The translations under genes and the position numbers were made by a program. A stretch of 64,000 nt of DNA from Mucilaginibacter sp. MD40 (lineage in GTDB: Bacteria > Bacteroidota > Bacteroidia > Sphingobacteriales > Sphingobacteriaceae). The notes beneath the pieces were generated by a model. The model did no database searches. It saw only the letters and a program-made list of their open reading frames with translations, and was not told the origin of the DNA. Where the stretch lies: contig NZ_NRSW01000001.1 of NCBI RefSeq assembly GCF_002288635.1, positions 4,109,004 to 4,173,003 on the forward strand, written 5' to 3'. Shown one piece after another: positions 17,305-25,711 of this stretch (the stretch's first letter is position 1; the number at the start of each line of letters is the position of its first letter).

Positions 17305-18329
17305 ATGACCATACAGCAATACATAGAAACAGACTACCAGCTTGTGTCTCTCCATGACAAGGTAGAACAGATCCGCGCAAGGTTGAACCTTTGCGGGTTT
17401 TTGCTTGTGTTAAACTTACAGGCTATTCCTGTTGGCCTGATCACTTGCCATGATATTCCGGGTGGTGCTATTATAGTCGGCGATTGCCAGTACCAAAAAC
17501 CATTTGTAGCCCCTGGGCAAAAGATAATTGACATTGCTAACCTCATGCAAAAGAATGGTTTTGAAGCGTTGCCGGTAAAAGAAAATGACAAGGTCATCGG
17601 GGTAATTCGATCCAAAGATCTGCTATATGCCCTTGCTAAAGAAGTAAAAAAATACCGGTTACTGTTTCAGCATGTCGTCCATGACCTGAGAAACCCTGTC
17701 GGTAACATTTCCGGGATACTGACATTATTGAAGGAAACGCTGACTGATGCGGAAAACCTGGAAATCGTTGGTTTTGGGCATGAGTCCTGTAACCAGGCGA
17801 TGGATATGCTCAATGAACTTCTACTGATCGAAAAAAAGGAAAATCACCACACTGGCTTCCAAATTATTGAATTATCGCATTTTATACCCAAATGCATCAA
17901 TTTATTGAAAGGTACAATTGCCATTAAAAATATCAGCTTTCAATGTGATCTATCTCCGCTTGAATTTTTCGCAAAAATCGATCAGAACCATTTCAAAGGG
18001 TATTGCACAATATCCTGTCAAATGCTGTAAAATTCTCACCGAAGAACGGATTGATAAGAATTTCCAGCAAGATTGTAAAAGGTGAGTTTCACAAGCCTCA
18101 GTGGCTTCTAGCTATCAAGGACGAGGGGATTGGCATCCCGTTTGAAATTCAGGGTTTCGTTTTTGACCAGTTTTCAGAAGCGCAGCGGCCAGGTACTGAA
18201 GGCGAAACGCCGACCGGCCTTGGTTTATATTTCGCAAAGAAAACTATCGAACAGCATGCCGGCAGGATCTGGTTTGAAAGCGTTGAAAATAAAGGCACCA
18301 CTTTTTTTATCGAACTCCCATCTTATTAA
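17305..18329 (+). pseudogene. CBS-domain sensor histidine kinase broken by a 1-nt frameshift
   Basis: The first frame (17305-18030) encodes a CBS-like pair (KNGFEALPVKENDKVIGVIR) and a HisKA domain with the phospho-acceptor box HVVHDLRNPVGN. It then runs out of frame after DQNHFK. A second frame continues exactly where expected, with the N box LHNILSNAVKFSP, the G1 box DEGIGIP and the G2 box GLGLYFAKK, to 18329. One missing base near 17995-18000 (cAAAGGG, probably once cAAAAGGG) restores a single protein of about 340 aa. The ATPase domain is therefore not made, unless this is a sequencing error. Confidence 0.85.
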
Positions 18330-18341
18330 GTCGTCTATTTC

Positions 18342-18788
18342 TTAATGGTCAAGCTCATCCAGCTTTTTTTGCTCTTCAGGTGAAAATTGAACATGTTCGG
18401 ACAAGTCTTTAACCATTTTCCTGGCAAAAATGGCACCTTCTGAATTACTTTTCATGACGTCATCGTCCCCTAAATCAACGTTTTCTCCATATATCGCTTG
18501 CTTTAACTCTTTCCGGTTATTGAGTTCGTCCATCTTTCCCCTTAATTTTTCGACCATGGCGAAATCCGGCTGACCATGCGCCATCAAATCCGCAAAATCC
18601 TTATAAGGCGCAAGATTGACTTTGATCACTTTTTGCATCACTTCTCCCCATTGCAATACCTCCCGCACTGAAAATTCCTTGTTATTTCTCGATTGCATTT
18701 CCATAACCATCGCCAGGAACATCTCCGGCGTTCCGTTCCATATTGGCTTAAACTTGAACAGCTTTATAAAAAATGACAGTAATCCCAT
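18342..18788 (-). CDS. Hypothetical protein
   Basis: The 148-aa protein is mostly alpha-helical and charged, with a hydrophobic N-terminal stretch (MGLLSFFIKLFKFKPIW) and an acidic middle (NVDLGDDDVMKSN). Composition is normal and the frame is full-length with no competing frame. It converges with the broken kinase, with 12 bp between the two stop codons. I do not recognise the family, and no motif suggests an enzyme. Confidence 0.6.
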   Translation of the reverse strand: MGLLSFFIKLFKFKPIWNGTPEMFLAMVMEMQSRNNKEFSVREVLQWGEVMQKVIKVNLAPYKDFADLMAHGQPDFAMVEKLRGKMDELNNRKELKQAIYGENVDLGDDDVMKSNSEGAIFARKMVKDLSEHVQFSPEEQKKLDELDH

Positions 18789-19339
18789 CGCTTGCTTAAT
18801 TGCATTCGTCCCACTTATGGTAAATATAAAGAATGCCCGCGCTTTTTGTCAACCTCAATACTAAAATCTCACGCTAAATGGCATCCCCTGCGGGCCGGGC
18901 TTTCCGCTGTATCTTCTATCGAAGGATGCCGCTGCAATCCCATGATGCGGAAAAGTGGATGGTGATCATTTGGTTATTGTCGGAGATCATTTTACTTGTT
19001 GATTTTTTACTCCTTCCTGTTGCCGGAGGTCTTTATCGCCTGCGGCTCCAATGGCATTTTTTTATTTAATCAATGAATATTTTTAGGCGAAACGGGTAAA
19101 AAGCGCAGCTAAAATCAATCCCGGAGTTGTCGTGGGATTTGCAAAAGACTACGGCATAAACGGTTTCCTCCCCGCCTCCTGGGCGGGTCCCCTCCAATTA
19201 TTCCGTTTCCTTTTGCCCGCTGCCGGGCTTTACGATTTGCTTTCTTTTTTCCCTTTTTCTTTTAAAAATAATCAATCAGGGCAAGGCGGCGAAAGGAAAA
19301 GCAAACAACAAAATTATTCATTATTAAACATTTAAAATT
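18789..19339. other. GC-rich intergenic leader before ssb
   Basis: This 550-bp spacer precedes the ssb/DUF932/PRTRC operon. Its first part (about 18880-18935) is GC-rich, with an imperfect hairpin around atcttc-tatc-gaaggat. I recall a similar non-coding block (gggctttccgc...gccgctgcaatccc) upstream of mobile-element genes in other Bacteroidota, from memory only. Short open frames at 18878-19069 and 19132-19335 have poor codon character. It probably holds the operon promoter and perhaps a replication or regulatory site. Confidence 0.45.
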
Positions 19340-19735
19340 ATGCTATTCACAGGAAGATTAACCGCAAACGCAACAGTAAATGCGATCAAAGGGGACAAAC
19401 AGGTAATCAATTTCACCGTGGCCATTAACCAAAAATGGAAAAACAAGGCGGGCGAAAAAAAGGAAAAAACAGCGTTCGTTGACTGCGCTTACTGGCGCAA
19501 TTCCGGCATTGCCGAATACCTTACCAAAGGCGCAGTAGTGGAAATTTCGGGTTGGATGGAAGCGCAGGGCTACCAAAGCAAAAAGGACGGAATCCGTGCA
19601 AGGCTGATTTGCACCTGCGACACCATCAAGCTTTTTTCATTGGTCGCAAAGGCAGCCGACCCCACCGACAGCGCAGAGAAAAGAGCAGTAACCGCAGGAG
19701 CAAACGCAAAGGATGACGACGACCTGCCATTCTAA
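19340..19735 (+). CDS. ssb: Single-stranded DNA-binding protein
   Basis: The 131-aa protein has the OB-fold of bacterial SSB (MLFTGRLTANATVNAI, FVDCAYWRNSGIAEYL, VEISGWMEAQGYQ) and ends in the acidic tip DDDDLPF used to recruit partner proteins. It would protect ssDNA made during conjugation or element replication. It is the first gene of a long plus-strand operon with DUF932 and PRTRC genes, the usual arrangement on Bacteroidota ICEs, and is therefore probably an element-borne copy. Confidence 0.93.
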   Translation: MLFTGRLTANATVNAIKGDKQVINFTVAINQKWKNKAGEKKEKTAFVDCAYWRNSGIAEYLTKGAVVEISGWMEAQGYQSKKDGIRARLICTCDTIKLFSLVAKAADPTDSAEKRAVTAGANAKDDDDLPF

Positions 19736-19782
19736 GCAAACCCATTCATTAACAAATTTCAAAACACTTAAAAATTACCATC

Positions 19783-20811
19783 ATGGCACATAATATCAAT
19801 TTCAACGAGCAAACAGGACAACACAGTTTCTTCAGCGTAAAGCAAAAGGCATGGCACGGATTAGGACAAATCGTAGAAGATTACCCCACCAGTAAAGAAG
19901 CATTGCAATTTGCAGGGCTTGACTTCAATGTAGTAAAAATGCCGAATATCCACCGCTTGCAGGATGGCACAGAAACCATATCAAAAAGTTCATTTTTTAC
20001 CTACCGTACCGATAACGGCGCAATATTAGGCGATAAAGTAGGCACTGATTATAACATCGTTCAGAATGCTGATGCATTCGGCTTTTTTGATGCCATCGTA
20101 GGCGGGGACGGGATGCAGTACGAAACTGCAGGGGCTTTAGGCAATGGCGAAAAGATTTTCATCACCGCAAAACTCCCCGGCTATATCAAAGTTGGCAACG
20201 ATGATTATATCGAAAAATACCTTTTCCTGACCACCTCGCACGATGGTTCGGGCAGTATCACCGCAGCATTTACCCCCATCAGAATTGTTTGCCAGAATAC
20301 ACTAAGCGCTGCACTCCGTAACAGCTCCAATACGATTAAAATACGCCATACTGCAAGCGCAGAGGACAGGTTAAAGGAAGCCCACAAGGTAATGGGTATA
20401 TCCAACAAAATGGCTGATGAACTGGACGGCATCTTTAACCAATGGACAAAAGTGCGCATCACCGATAAGGACGTCATGAAGCTGATACAACAGGCAATGG
20501 CACCGAGCAAAGAAGTTTTAAAGAGCCTGAAAACTGGCGAAGAACTGTCAACCGTGTTCAAAAACATCTGCGATAACGCCTTTATGTACGCCATGTCAAG
20601 CCCGACCCAACAGACCGAAACCACCAAAGGCACTTTGTTCGGAGCGTTCAACGCCATAACAGGCTATTTCCAGAATGTAAAGGAATACAAGGACGATGAA
20701 GCCAAAGTAAAATCCATTATAGGCGGTACTGGACAGTTACGCACACAGGCTGCATTTGATTTATGCCTCGGCTATGCCAAAAACGGAACAGAAGCATTAA
20801 CCCTCAATTAA
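19783..20811 (+). CDS. DUF932 phage/plasmid-related protein
   Basis: The 342-aa protein matches the DUF932 family (phage/plasmid-like protein): an N-terminal WHGLGQ motif near residue 25, the repeated GDG/GNGEKIF segment and the central FTPIRIVCQNTLSAAL motif. These proteins are carried by many ICEs, plasmids and phages, and no activity is established. It follows ssb by 47 bp and is followed by a 7-bp hairpin, so it sits in the PRTRC operon. Confidence 0.88.
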   Translation: MAHNINFNEQTGQHSFFSVKQKAWHGLGQIVEDYPTSKEALQFAGLDFNVVKMPNIHRLQDGTETISKSSFFTYRTDNGAILGDKVGTDYNIVQNADAFGFFDAIVGGDGMQYETAGALGNGEKIFITAKLPGYIKVGNDDYIEKYLFLTTSHDGSGSITAAFTPIRIVCQNTLSAALRNSSNTIKIRHTASAEDRLKEAHKVMGISNKMADELDGIFNQWTKVRITDKDVMKLIQQAMAPSKEVLKSLKTGEELSTVFKNICDNAFMYAMSSPTQQTETTKGTLFGAFNAITGYFQNVKEYKDDEAKVKSIIGGTGQLRTQAAFDLCLGYAKNGTEALTLN

Positions 20812-20819
20812 TCACCAAC

Positions 20820-20842
20820 GGGGGGAGCAATCCCCCCTTAAA
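20820..20842 (+). terminator. GC-rich hairpin with GCAA tetraloop inside the operon
   Basis: A perfect 7-bp stem (GGGGGGA 20820-20826, TCCCCCC 20831-20837) closes a GCAA tetraloop and is followed by ttaaatt. It lies between the DUF932 stop and the next start. The T-tract is short, so partial termination or mRNA protection is more likely than full termination. Confidence 0.55.
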
Positions 20843-20857
20843 TTAAAATCAAAGAAT

Positions 20858-21202
20858 ATGACACGCTCAAATCTTTATATCACCCTATCCAATGGCGAGG
20901 CCATTATCTGCGTTTCCGACAGCAGTAGCTCACCTGAACAAGGCTACATTGTAGAAGAACTATTGCTCCCGCTTTTAACGCTGAACGATGCGGATGAGGA
21001 ACTGGCGTTATTAGGAGCGCATTGCGCCATGAATGAACTGCGCACCAATGCGACCTATCGCTATGAGATTGATCTCCAAACCAAAACGGTAGGCTTTTTT
21101 GACGAGATATATTTCTATAAAACGGACATTTTCCGTAAAGGCGAAAACCTTACCCGCAGGTACACCGCCTATCTATCGTCAATTGAAAATAAAACCCTTT
21201 GA
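20858..21202 (+). CDS. Hypothetical ICE protein
   Basis: The 114-aa acidic protein shows no motif I recognise. It has a beta-rich N-terminus (LYITLSNGEAIICVSD), an LLLPLLTLNDADEEL helix and a KTVGFFDEIYFYK segment. Genes in this position between DUF932 and PRTRC E are regular members of Bacteroidota element operons. Its stop is 4 bp before the next start, which implies co-translation. Function unknown. Confidence 0.72.
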   Translation: MTRSNLYITLSNGEAIICVSDSSSSPEQGYIVEELLLPLLTLNDADEELALLGAHCAMNELRTNATYRYEIDLQTKTVGFFDEIYFYKTDIFRKGENLTRRYTAYLSSIENKTL

Positions 21203-21206
21203 AGCC

Positions 21207-21881
21207 ATGAAAACGATAACACTCAAATTGTACAGTTTTAACGAACTGGAAAAAACAGCCAAAGAAAAAGCCCTGACAACGTATCGGGATTTGAATGTGA
21301 ATTTTGATTGGTGGGACGATGAATTTGAAGACTTTATAGAACTGTGTTCCTATTTAGGTATAGCGGTAATAAAAGACAGTATCAAATTCAGCGGGTTTTA
21401 CTCACAAGGGGACGGTAGCGGTTTTTCCGCCACGGTTGACCTACCCAAACTGCTTATCGCAGTTGCCAACCAGTCATGGAAAGACTATGCCCCGATGCAG
21501 GAATTTCAATTCAGCGTCCCGCCGATTGACCGCAAGGTAATAGCATTGGTTGCGGACGGAACGTTGCCCGCCGAACCGCAAATTATCAGCAGGTCAAGGC
21601 AATTCGGCATAGTGACCGATTTGGGCATTTCGGAAGTTATCAAAAACGGCAAAACGCACGATAACATCTTTGAAGAACTGGACAAACTCGAAGAATGGCT
21701 ACGCTCGGTTGCTGAAATTCTAAACCGCCACCTGTACAAATCCCTCGAAAATCAATACGAATTTCTGACCAGTGATACCGCTATCAAGGAAAGCATTTTA
21801 ACCAATGAATACTTGTTTACCGCAGACGGCAGGTCGGCGAACCACTTAATTGAATTGAACAAACGCACATCAAAAAAATAA
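21207..21881 (+). CDS. Hypothetical phage/ICE-type protein
   Basis: ATG 21207 is chosen over an in-frame start at 21099 because it follows the upstream stop by 4 bp and the extra residues are not protein-like. The resulting 224-aa protein has the N-terminal pattern FNELEKTAKEKALTTYR and the segment FSGFYSQGDGSGFSATV, which recurs in phage and plasmid hypothetical proteins. No catalytic motif is visible. It ends 5 bp before PRTRC E. Confidence 0.75.
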   Translation: MKTITLKLYSFNELEKTAKEKALTTYRDLNVNFDWWDDEFEDFIELCSYLGIAVIKDSIKFSGFYSQGDGSGFSATVDLPKLLIAVANQSWKDYAPMQEFQFSVPPIDRKVIALVADGTLPAEPQIISRSRQFGIVTDLGISEVIKNGKTHDNIFEELDKLEEWLRSVAEILNRHLYKSLENQYEFLTSDTAIKESILTNEYLFTADGRSANHLIELNKRTSKK

Positions 21882-21886
21882 ACATC

Positions 21887-22477
21887 ATGACAACGAACTT
21901 TTTTCAAAATATAGCAAGCCTTAATCTTCCCGGTACGTGGAAGTTAGTGATACAAACTGATGCAGACGGCAATATGACCGTTTCCGAATTATTTAACGCC
22001 ACCTGCGGGGACAAAGCGGTAAAGCTGATTATTCCTTATACCCTTACTGGCACGGCGCAGGATTTAGATGAAGCTTTTTTTACGAAGATTACCGAGCCTG
22101 TAGCAAAAACCGCAGAACTGCAAACCAATTTGGAAGCCCACTTAAAGAGTGTGGAACAGGCAAAAGCAGCTTCTAAAATGGAACAGGACAAAAAGAACAA
22201 AGAAAAACTGCAAGCCACAGCCACGCCCAAAAAGACCGAAGATGCGGAAATACCTGAACCAAAAATCAGTAAGGAGGACAAGAAAAAAGCCTACGATACC
22301 GCAATGGAAAATGTAACCGAACTGATTAAAAAGTTGAAGTTTTCCGAAGCCCTTGCCATCCTGCCCGATGTTGCCGAATATCCCAACAAGGAAAACGAAC
22401 TGAAAAAGAAGCGCCAGTATTTGGAACAGCAAGCCAACTTCTATGAAAAAGCACTTCAGAATTTTAACGCAGAATAA
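21887..22477 (+). CDS. PRTRC system protein E
   Basis: The 196-aa protein fits PRTRC protein E. The N-terminal domain contains FFQNIASLNLPGTWKLVIQ and a LIIPYTLTGTAQDLDEAFF block, then a long Lys/Glu/Ala-rich linker, then a helical C-terminal part (FSEALAILPDVAEYP, YLEQQANFYEKAL). PRTRC is a cassette named for ParB- and ThiF-related members found on plasmids and ICEs. Its role is unknown and may concern element maintenance. It is immediately followed by PRTRC C. Confidence 0.88.
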   Translation: MTTNFFQNIASLNLPGTWKLVIQTDADGNMTVSELFNATCGDKAVKLIIPYTLTGTAQDLDEAFFTKITEPVAKTAELQTNLEAHLKSVEQAKAASKMEQDKKNKEKLQATATPKKTEDAEIPEPKISKEDKKKAYDTAMENVTELIKKLKFSEALAILPDVAEYPNKENELKKKRQYLEQQANFYEKALQNFNAE

Positions 22478-22488
22478 AACATAAAGCC

Positions 22489-22707
22489 ATGTTAGAAACG
22501 AAATTATTACCAAGAGTTTTTGTCCATACCGAGAACGGACAAAAGATACGCCTTACCGACCCCAACGAGGATTTTAGCCCCGAAGCGGTATGCAACTATT
22601 ACAGCAACCTGTACGCCATATTGACCACCGCCAAAATCACAGGGCCGGAGTTTGTAGACGACCATAGGGAATATGAATTTGTATCCACCATAGGAGTGAA
22701 AGGTTAA
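22489..22707 (+). CDS. PRTRC system protein C
   Basis: The 72-aa protein has the PRTRC C pattern: PRVFVHTENGQKIRL, then DPNEDFSPEAVCNYYSNLY, and a C-terminal REYEFVSTIGVKG. It is 11 bp downstream of PRTRC E. Small size and position fit the family exactly. Function unknown. Confidence 0.9.
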   Translation: MLETKLLPRVFVHTENGQKIRLTDPNEDFSPEAVCNYYSNLYAILTTAKITGPEFVDDHREYEFVSTIGVKG

Positions 22708-22710
22708 GTT

Positions 22711-22884
22711 ATGAAAGCGAATAAGGAAAAAGGATTAATCAAAGAACGAAATCAACAGCAATGGAAACTACATCAGCAACTCGCACACTTTATAAAAGAC
22801 CTCGACAGGCTACCCGATGCACAGGAAGCAAGGCTCAACCGCCCCAAGTCATCACCACAGAGCCTGTTACCAATGATTTTTTAA
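22711..22884 (+). CDS. Possible 57-aa protein overlapping the next gene
   Basis: An ATG 3 bp after the PRTRC C stop opens a 57-codon frame to TAA 22884. The peptide is charged and helical (for example KERNQQQWKLHQQLAHFIK and LDRLPDAQEARLNR) and looks more natural than the first 45 residues of the 366-aa frame that it overlaps out of frame. Either it is a real small gene and the larger gene starts at 22896, or both are used. Unrecognised family. Confidence 0.4.
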   Translation: MKANKEKGLIKERNQQQWKLHQQLAHFIKDLDRLPDAQEARLNRPKSSPQSLLPMIF

Positions 22885-23861
22885 GGCACAGCTTTATGCC
22901 CATGTACCAGCCTGCAACAGAATTGCCAAAGCGGTCATCGGTAGAGGGGGATTTTTTTAAATCCCTCTCCCACCTGACGAAACACTATGGTTTAACCCTG
23001 ACCAATTACCGCTCCCTGCCATACCCCTACAATATCCTCATGGCGGAAAGGGAAGCGAACCGCAAGCTGAAAAAAAAGGGCAGGTACAGGGAACTGCTGA
23101 TTGTTGAACAGGAAGATAATCATACCTGTCTGACCGTTAAGGAAACGTTTAAAAACGACTTCGGGCTGTACTATATCCCTGTAATGCCGATTTATGACCT
23201 GTGGCAAAGGCCGGATTTTGCGCATTGCGCCGAATTGATTACCGCTGTTTGTGCTTACCTGTATATCGAAGCGGATGTAACCTATTACCGTGATGAAGAA
23301 ACCTATATGTTTTATAACTATGAGATTTTGGAAGAATGGATAACCGAGGGCAGGGACGACATGGACGAAGAAGATTATACGAGGCAAAAAGCCGCTTATG
23401 ATAACGCCCTGTCACAGGGTGACTTTATACAGGAAAAAATGATGGCGACAGGTTTTCGGCAACGCTTGGATAGCCTCATAGCCAATTTTAATGCGAAAAG
23501 CGATTTTGAAAAGGAATGTCTCAGCGTAGCCCAAGACTGTTGGGGATTATGGCAAGCTTTTCCCGGTATGAACCTGTTTAAACACGCCAGTTTGCAGGAT
23601 TACGAAGTGGAGGACTACGAAGATAATTATGTGGCCATGCACGAGTATTTTTCTTTTGTCGGGAGCGTAAACGACAGCGTTAGCGACACGTTGCGGGATA
23701 TGGTGAACAACGATTTTAACGAACGTGCCCGTTATCAGGAGCCGGAAGTCATTACCTTTTTTAATGAAGCCAAACCACCCTATGCCGATGAACTGGCCTA
23801 TGAACACAGGCTGTTCGCCCTGATAGATGATTTATGTACCCTTTTATACCACAAGCCATGA
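22761..23861 (+). CDS. PRTRC-cassette hypothetical protein (position of PRTRC F)
   Basis: The frame from 22761 gives 366 aa. The first 45 residues are basic and low in structure, and ATG 22896 (FMPMYQPATELPK) is an alternative start. The protein is acidic and alpha-rich with SLPYPYNILMAEREANRKL, VTYYRDEETYMFYNYEILE and a D/E-rich DDMDEEDY segment. Lying between PRTRC C and PRTRC B, it occupies the place of the highly divergent protein F, but sequence alone does not prove this. Its stop overlaps the start of PRTRC B (ATGA). Confidence 0.7.
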   Translation: METTSATRTLYKRPRQATRCTGSKAQPPQVITTEPVTNDFLRHSFMPMYQPATELPKRSSVEGDFFKSLSHLTKHYGLTLTNYRSLPYPYNILMAEREANRKLKKKGRYRELLIVEQEDNHTCLTVKETFKNDFGLYYIPVMPIYDLWQRPDFAHCAELITAVCAYLYIEADVTYYRDEETYMFYNYEILEEWITEGRDDMDEEDYTRQKAAYDNALSQGDFIQEKMMATGFRQRLDSLIANFNAKSDFEKECLSVAQDCWGLWQAFPGMNLFKHASLQDYEVEDYEDNYVAMHEYFSFVGSVNDSVSDTLRDMVNNDFNERARYQEPEVITFFNEAKPPYADELAYEHRLFALIDDLCTLLYHKP

Positions 23862-24577
23862 AAGACTTAACCACCACTTTTGGGAATTTATACCAGCCTG
23901 TAAAAGCCCTGCTTATCCTGCAAAAAACGGGAAGCGACTATCAATCCGATTTTTACATCGAAAGCTATGATATGGATAGTACGGGTTGCCCCATCAATGG
24001 CCATCCCTTGTCCATTACCGAAAGCCATAAGTTAGCCAAAGCATTGCAGGTGAATGAAAAAAAGGCGCAGGGGTTTTTAAATCCAAAGGGCTTAATGCCG
24101 CCCAATGTTTTAACCATTAACAGTGGTTCATCAGGCTATGCGATATGGCATACGCCACCGCAACAAATCAAATTGTTATTTACGGAGAACCTCGGTATTC
24201 CATCAGGCATAGCTGCTATTCCTGCAATGGTTTGGAAAGCAGGGAAAAACAGTATTCAGGTTTTTGCGGTGGCCGATAATAATTTTTCCGAAAATACGCC
24301 CTTGTATCATGCGCCGTTTTTTAATGTCTATCCTGACGGCAGGGTATGTATGGGCAACGTGCGTATCAGCATACCCAAAGATTGCGGACTGGAGCAGTTT
24401 ATGGAACTATGGCAAACCTATTTTTTTAACAGCTATTTCAGTCACCTGTTTGGCGGTCATCAGCCCGTTAAAGGAGATATCGTTCAGCTATGGCAGCACC
24501 TGACCGTCAGCGGGGAGCAATTCCCAACCGATGTATTAATTCCCAACAACTATCAAATTAAAAATCTACTCAAATGA
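23858..24577 (+). CDS. PRTRC system protein B
   Basis: ATG 23858 overlaps the preceding stop (ATGA) and is preferred to 23834. The 239-aa protein matches PRTRC B: FLNPKGLMPPNVLTI, the WHTPPQQIKLLF segment, then NTPLYHAPFFNVYPDGRVCMG and YFFNSYFSHLFGG. The family has no proven activity. It usually precedes the ThiF-related gene, as here with another ATGA overlap. Confidence 0.88.
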   Translation: MKDLTTTFGNLYQPVKALLILQKTGSDYQSDFYIESYDMDSTGCPINGHPLSITESHKLAKALQVNEKKAQGFLNPKGLMPPNVLTINSGSSGYAIWHTPPQQIKLLFTENLGIPSGIAAIPAMVWKAGKNSIQVFAVADNNFSENTPLYHAPFFNVYPDGRVCMGNVRISIPKDCGLEQFMELWQTYFFNSYFSHLFGGHQPVKGDIVQLWQHLTVSGEQFPTDVLIPNNYQIKNLLK

Positions 24578-25380
24578 AAACGCTCACCCCCATACATATC
24601 ACAGACAATTACCTGATCAATCCGACCAATCCCATTACGGTTAACCTCATTGGCTGCGGTGGAACGGGTAGCCAGATGCTCACCAACCTTGCCCGGATGA
24701 ACCAGGCTATGCTTGCGCTTAATCATCCGGGCTTAATGGTTATGGCCTACGATGATGATACGGTAAGCGAAGCCAACCTCGGCAGGCAGTTGTTTGCCGA
24801 AGCAGAAATAGGGCTGCACAAGAGTGTCGTACTGATTAACCGCATCAACCGTTTTTTTGGTACGAACTGGAAAGCGGTCACCCAACGTTATGATACCGAC
24901 TATGCAGAGGCACAGCCGAACGATGGAAAAGCCAATCTGTTTATCACCTGCGTGGACAATGCTGTTTCAAGATTTGAAATTGGTACGATACTGGCAGATT
25001 TTAGGGACTATCGTAGTTACGAACGTAACCGCCCCTTATACTGGATGGATTTAGGCAACAGCAAGGACACCGGGCAGGTGGTTTTATCAACTATTGGCGA
25101 CCACAAACAGCCGGAATCCAAAAAGTATGCGCCCGTAGGAAACCTGCCCTTTGTTACCGAAACTTTTAAGGAACTATTGGAAACGGCAGACGCCACCGAC
25201 AATACGCCAAGTTGTTCATTAGCCGAGGCCCTGACCAAACAGGATTTATTTATCAATTCCACCTTAGCCAACATGGGTTCATCCCTGCTATGGCAACTGT
25301 TTAAGGAGGGCTTATTGTTTCACCGTGGTTTTTTTATGAACCTGCATGATTTTCGGACACAGCCCTTAAAAGTAGCGTAA
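24574..25380 (+). CDS. PRTRC system ThiF-family protein
   Basis: The 268-aa protein has the adenylate-forming E1/ThiF nucleotide site NLIGCGGTGSQMLTNLAR (about residues 26-43), the downstream acidic YDDDTVSEANLGRQ motif and a CVDNAVSRFEIG loop. ThiF-like enzymes adenylate a C-terminal carboxylate. The partner in PRTRC cassettes is not known. The start overlaps the PRTRC B stop, so translation is coupled. The zinc-binding CxxC pairs of canonical ThiF are not evident. Confidence 0.92.
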   Translation: MKTLTPIHITDNYLINPTNPITVNLIGCGGTGSQMLTNLARMNQAMLALNHPGLMVMAYDDDTVSEANLGRQLFAEAEIGLHKSVVLINRINRFFGTNWKAVTQRYDTDYAEAQPNDGKANLFITCVDNAVSRFEIGTILADFRDYRSYERNRPLYWMDLGNSKDTGQVVLSTIGDHKQPESKKYAPVGNLPFVTETFKELLETADATDNTPSCSLAEALTKQDLFINSTLANMGSSLLWQLFKEGLLFHRGFFMNLHDFRTQPLKVA

Positions 25381-25386
25381 ACAACC

Positions 25387-25569
25387 ATGACAATAACAGA
25401 TCAAAACGGTAAAATAATTACCATCGAAAATTTGGAGTTGGCAATTCTGCAAGCAGATGATTACCGCCATTACAGGCACATTGACCCCTCATTAAAACTA
25501 TTGGATGAGGGCTTGCAAGCCTATTGGGAAGATGTCTATCAAAAATTATTGGAGTTAAGAAGCGAATAA
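25387..25569 (+). CDS. Small conserved-looking PRTRC-operon protein
   Basis: The 60-aa acidic helical protein begins MTITDQNGKIITIENLE and ends YWEDVYQKLLELRSE, with an aromatic/His-rich middle (YRHYRHIDPSL). It follows the ThiF gene by 6 bp and closes the coupled operon before a structured 140-bp leader. Not recognised by family. Confidence 0.7.
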   Translation: MTITDQNGKIITIENLELAILQADDYRHYRHIDPSLKLLDEGLQAYWEDVYQKLLELRSE

Positions 25570-25711
25570 AAATTCGCGCCAGCCGGCCACTTGCTGCTTT
25601 CATCCGCAACAGGCCGTCTGGCGTGTTGGGTCGCCTGACTTTCCTAAAATCAACGCCTGTCTCCGGCCACTGTTGCTTTTAGGAAAAACAGGCCTGTTTC
25701 AAATCAAGATT
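25570..25711 (+). promoter_or_regulatory. Structured leader with nested inverted and direct repeats
   Basis: Between two genes lie a 6-bp inverted repeat (25577-25582/25618-25623), a perfect 10-bp inverted repeat (tttcctaaaa 25640-25649 / 25677-25686) and two imperfect copies of a ~32-bp unit (ccggccac...acaggcc, 25583-25615 and 25663-25694, offset about 80 bp). The layout suggests an operator or RNA leader for the gene starting at 25712. Confidence 0.5.

Noticed and set aside
17992-18003. Programmed -1 frameshift in the kinase
   Set aside because: The site (TTC AAA GGG) is not a heptameric slippery sequence and no stimulatory structure is seen; a base loss is simpler.
18878-19335. Two short plus-strand frames before ssb (18878-19069, 19132-19335)
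   Set aside because: Poor amino-acid composition and they lie in a GC-rich block that looks like a conserved non-coding leader.
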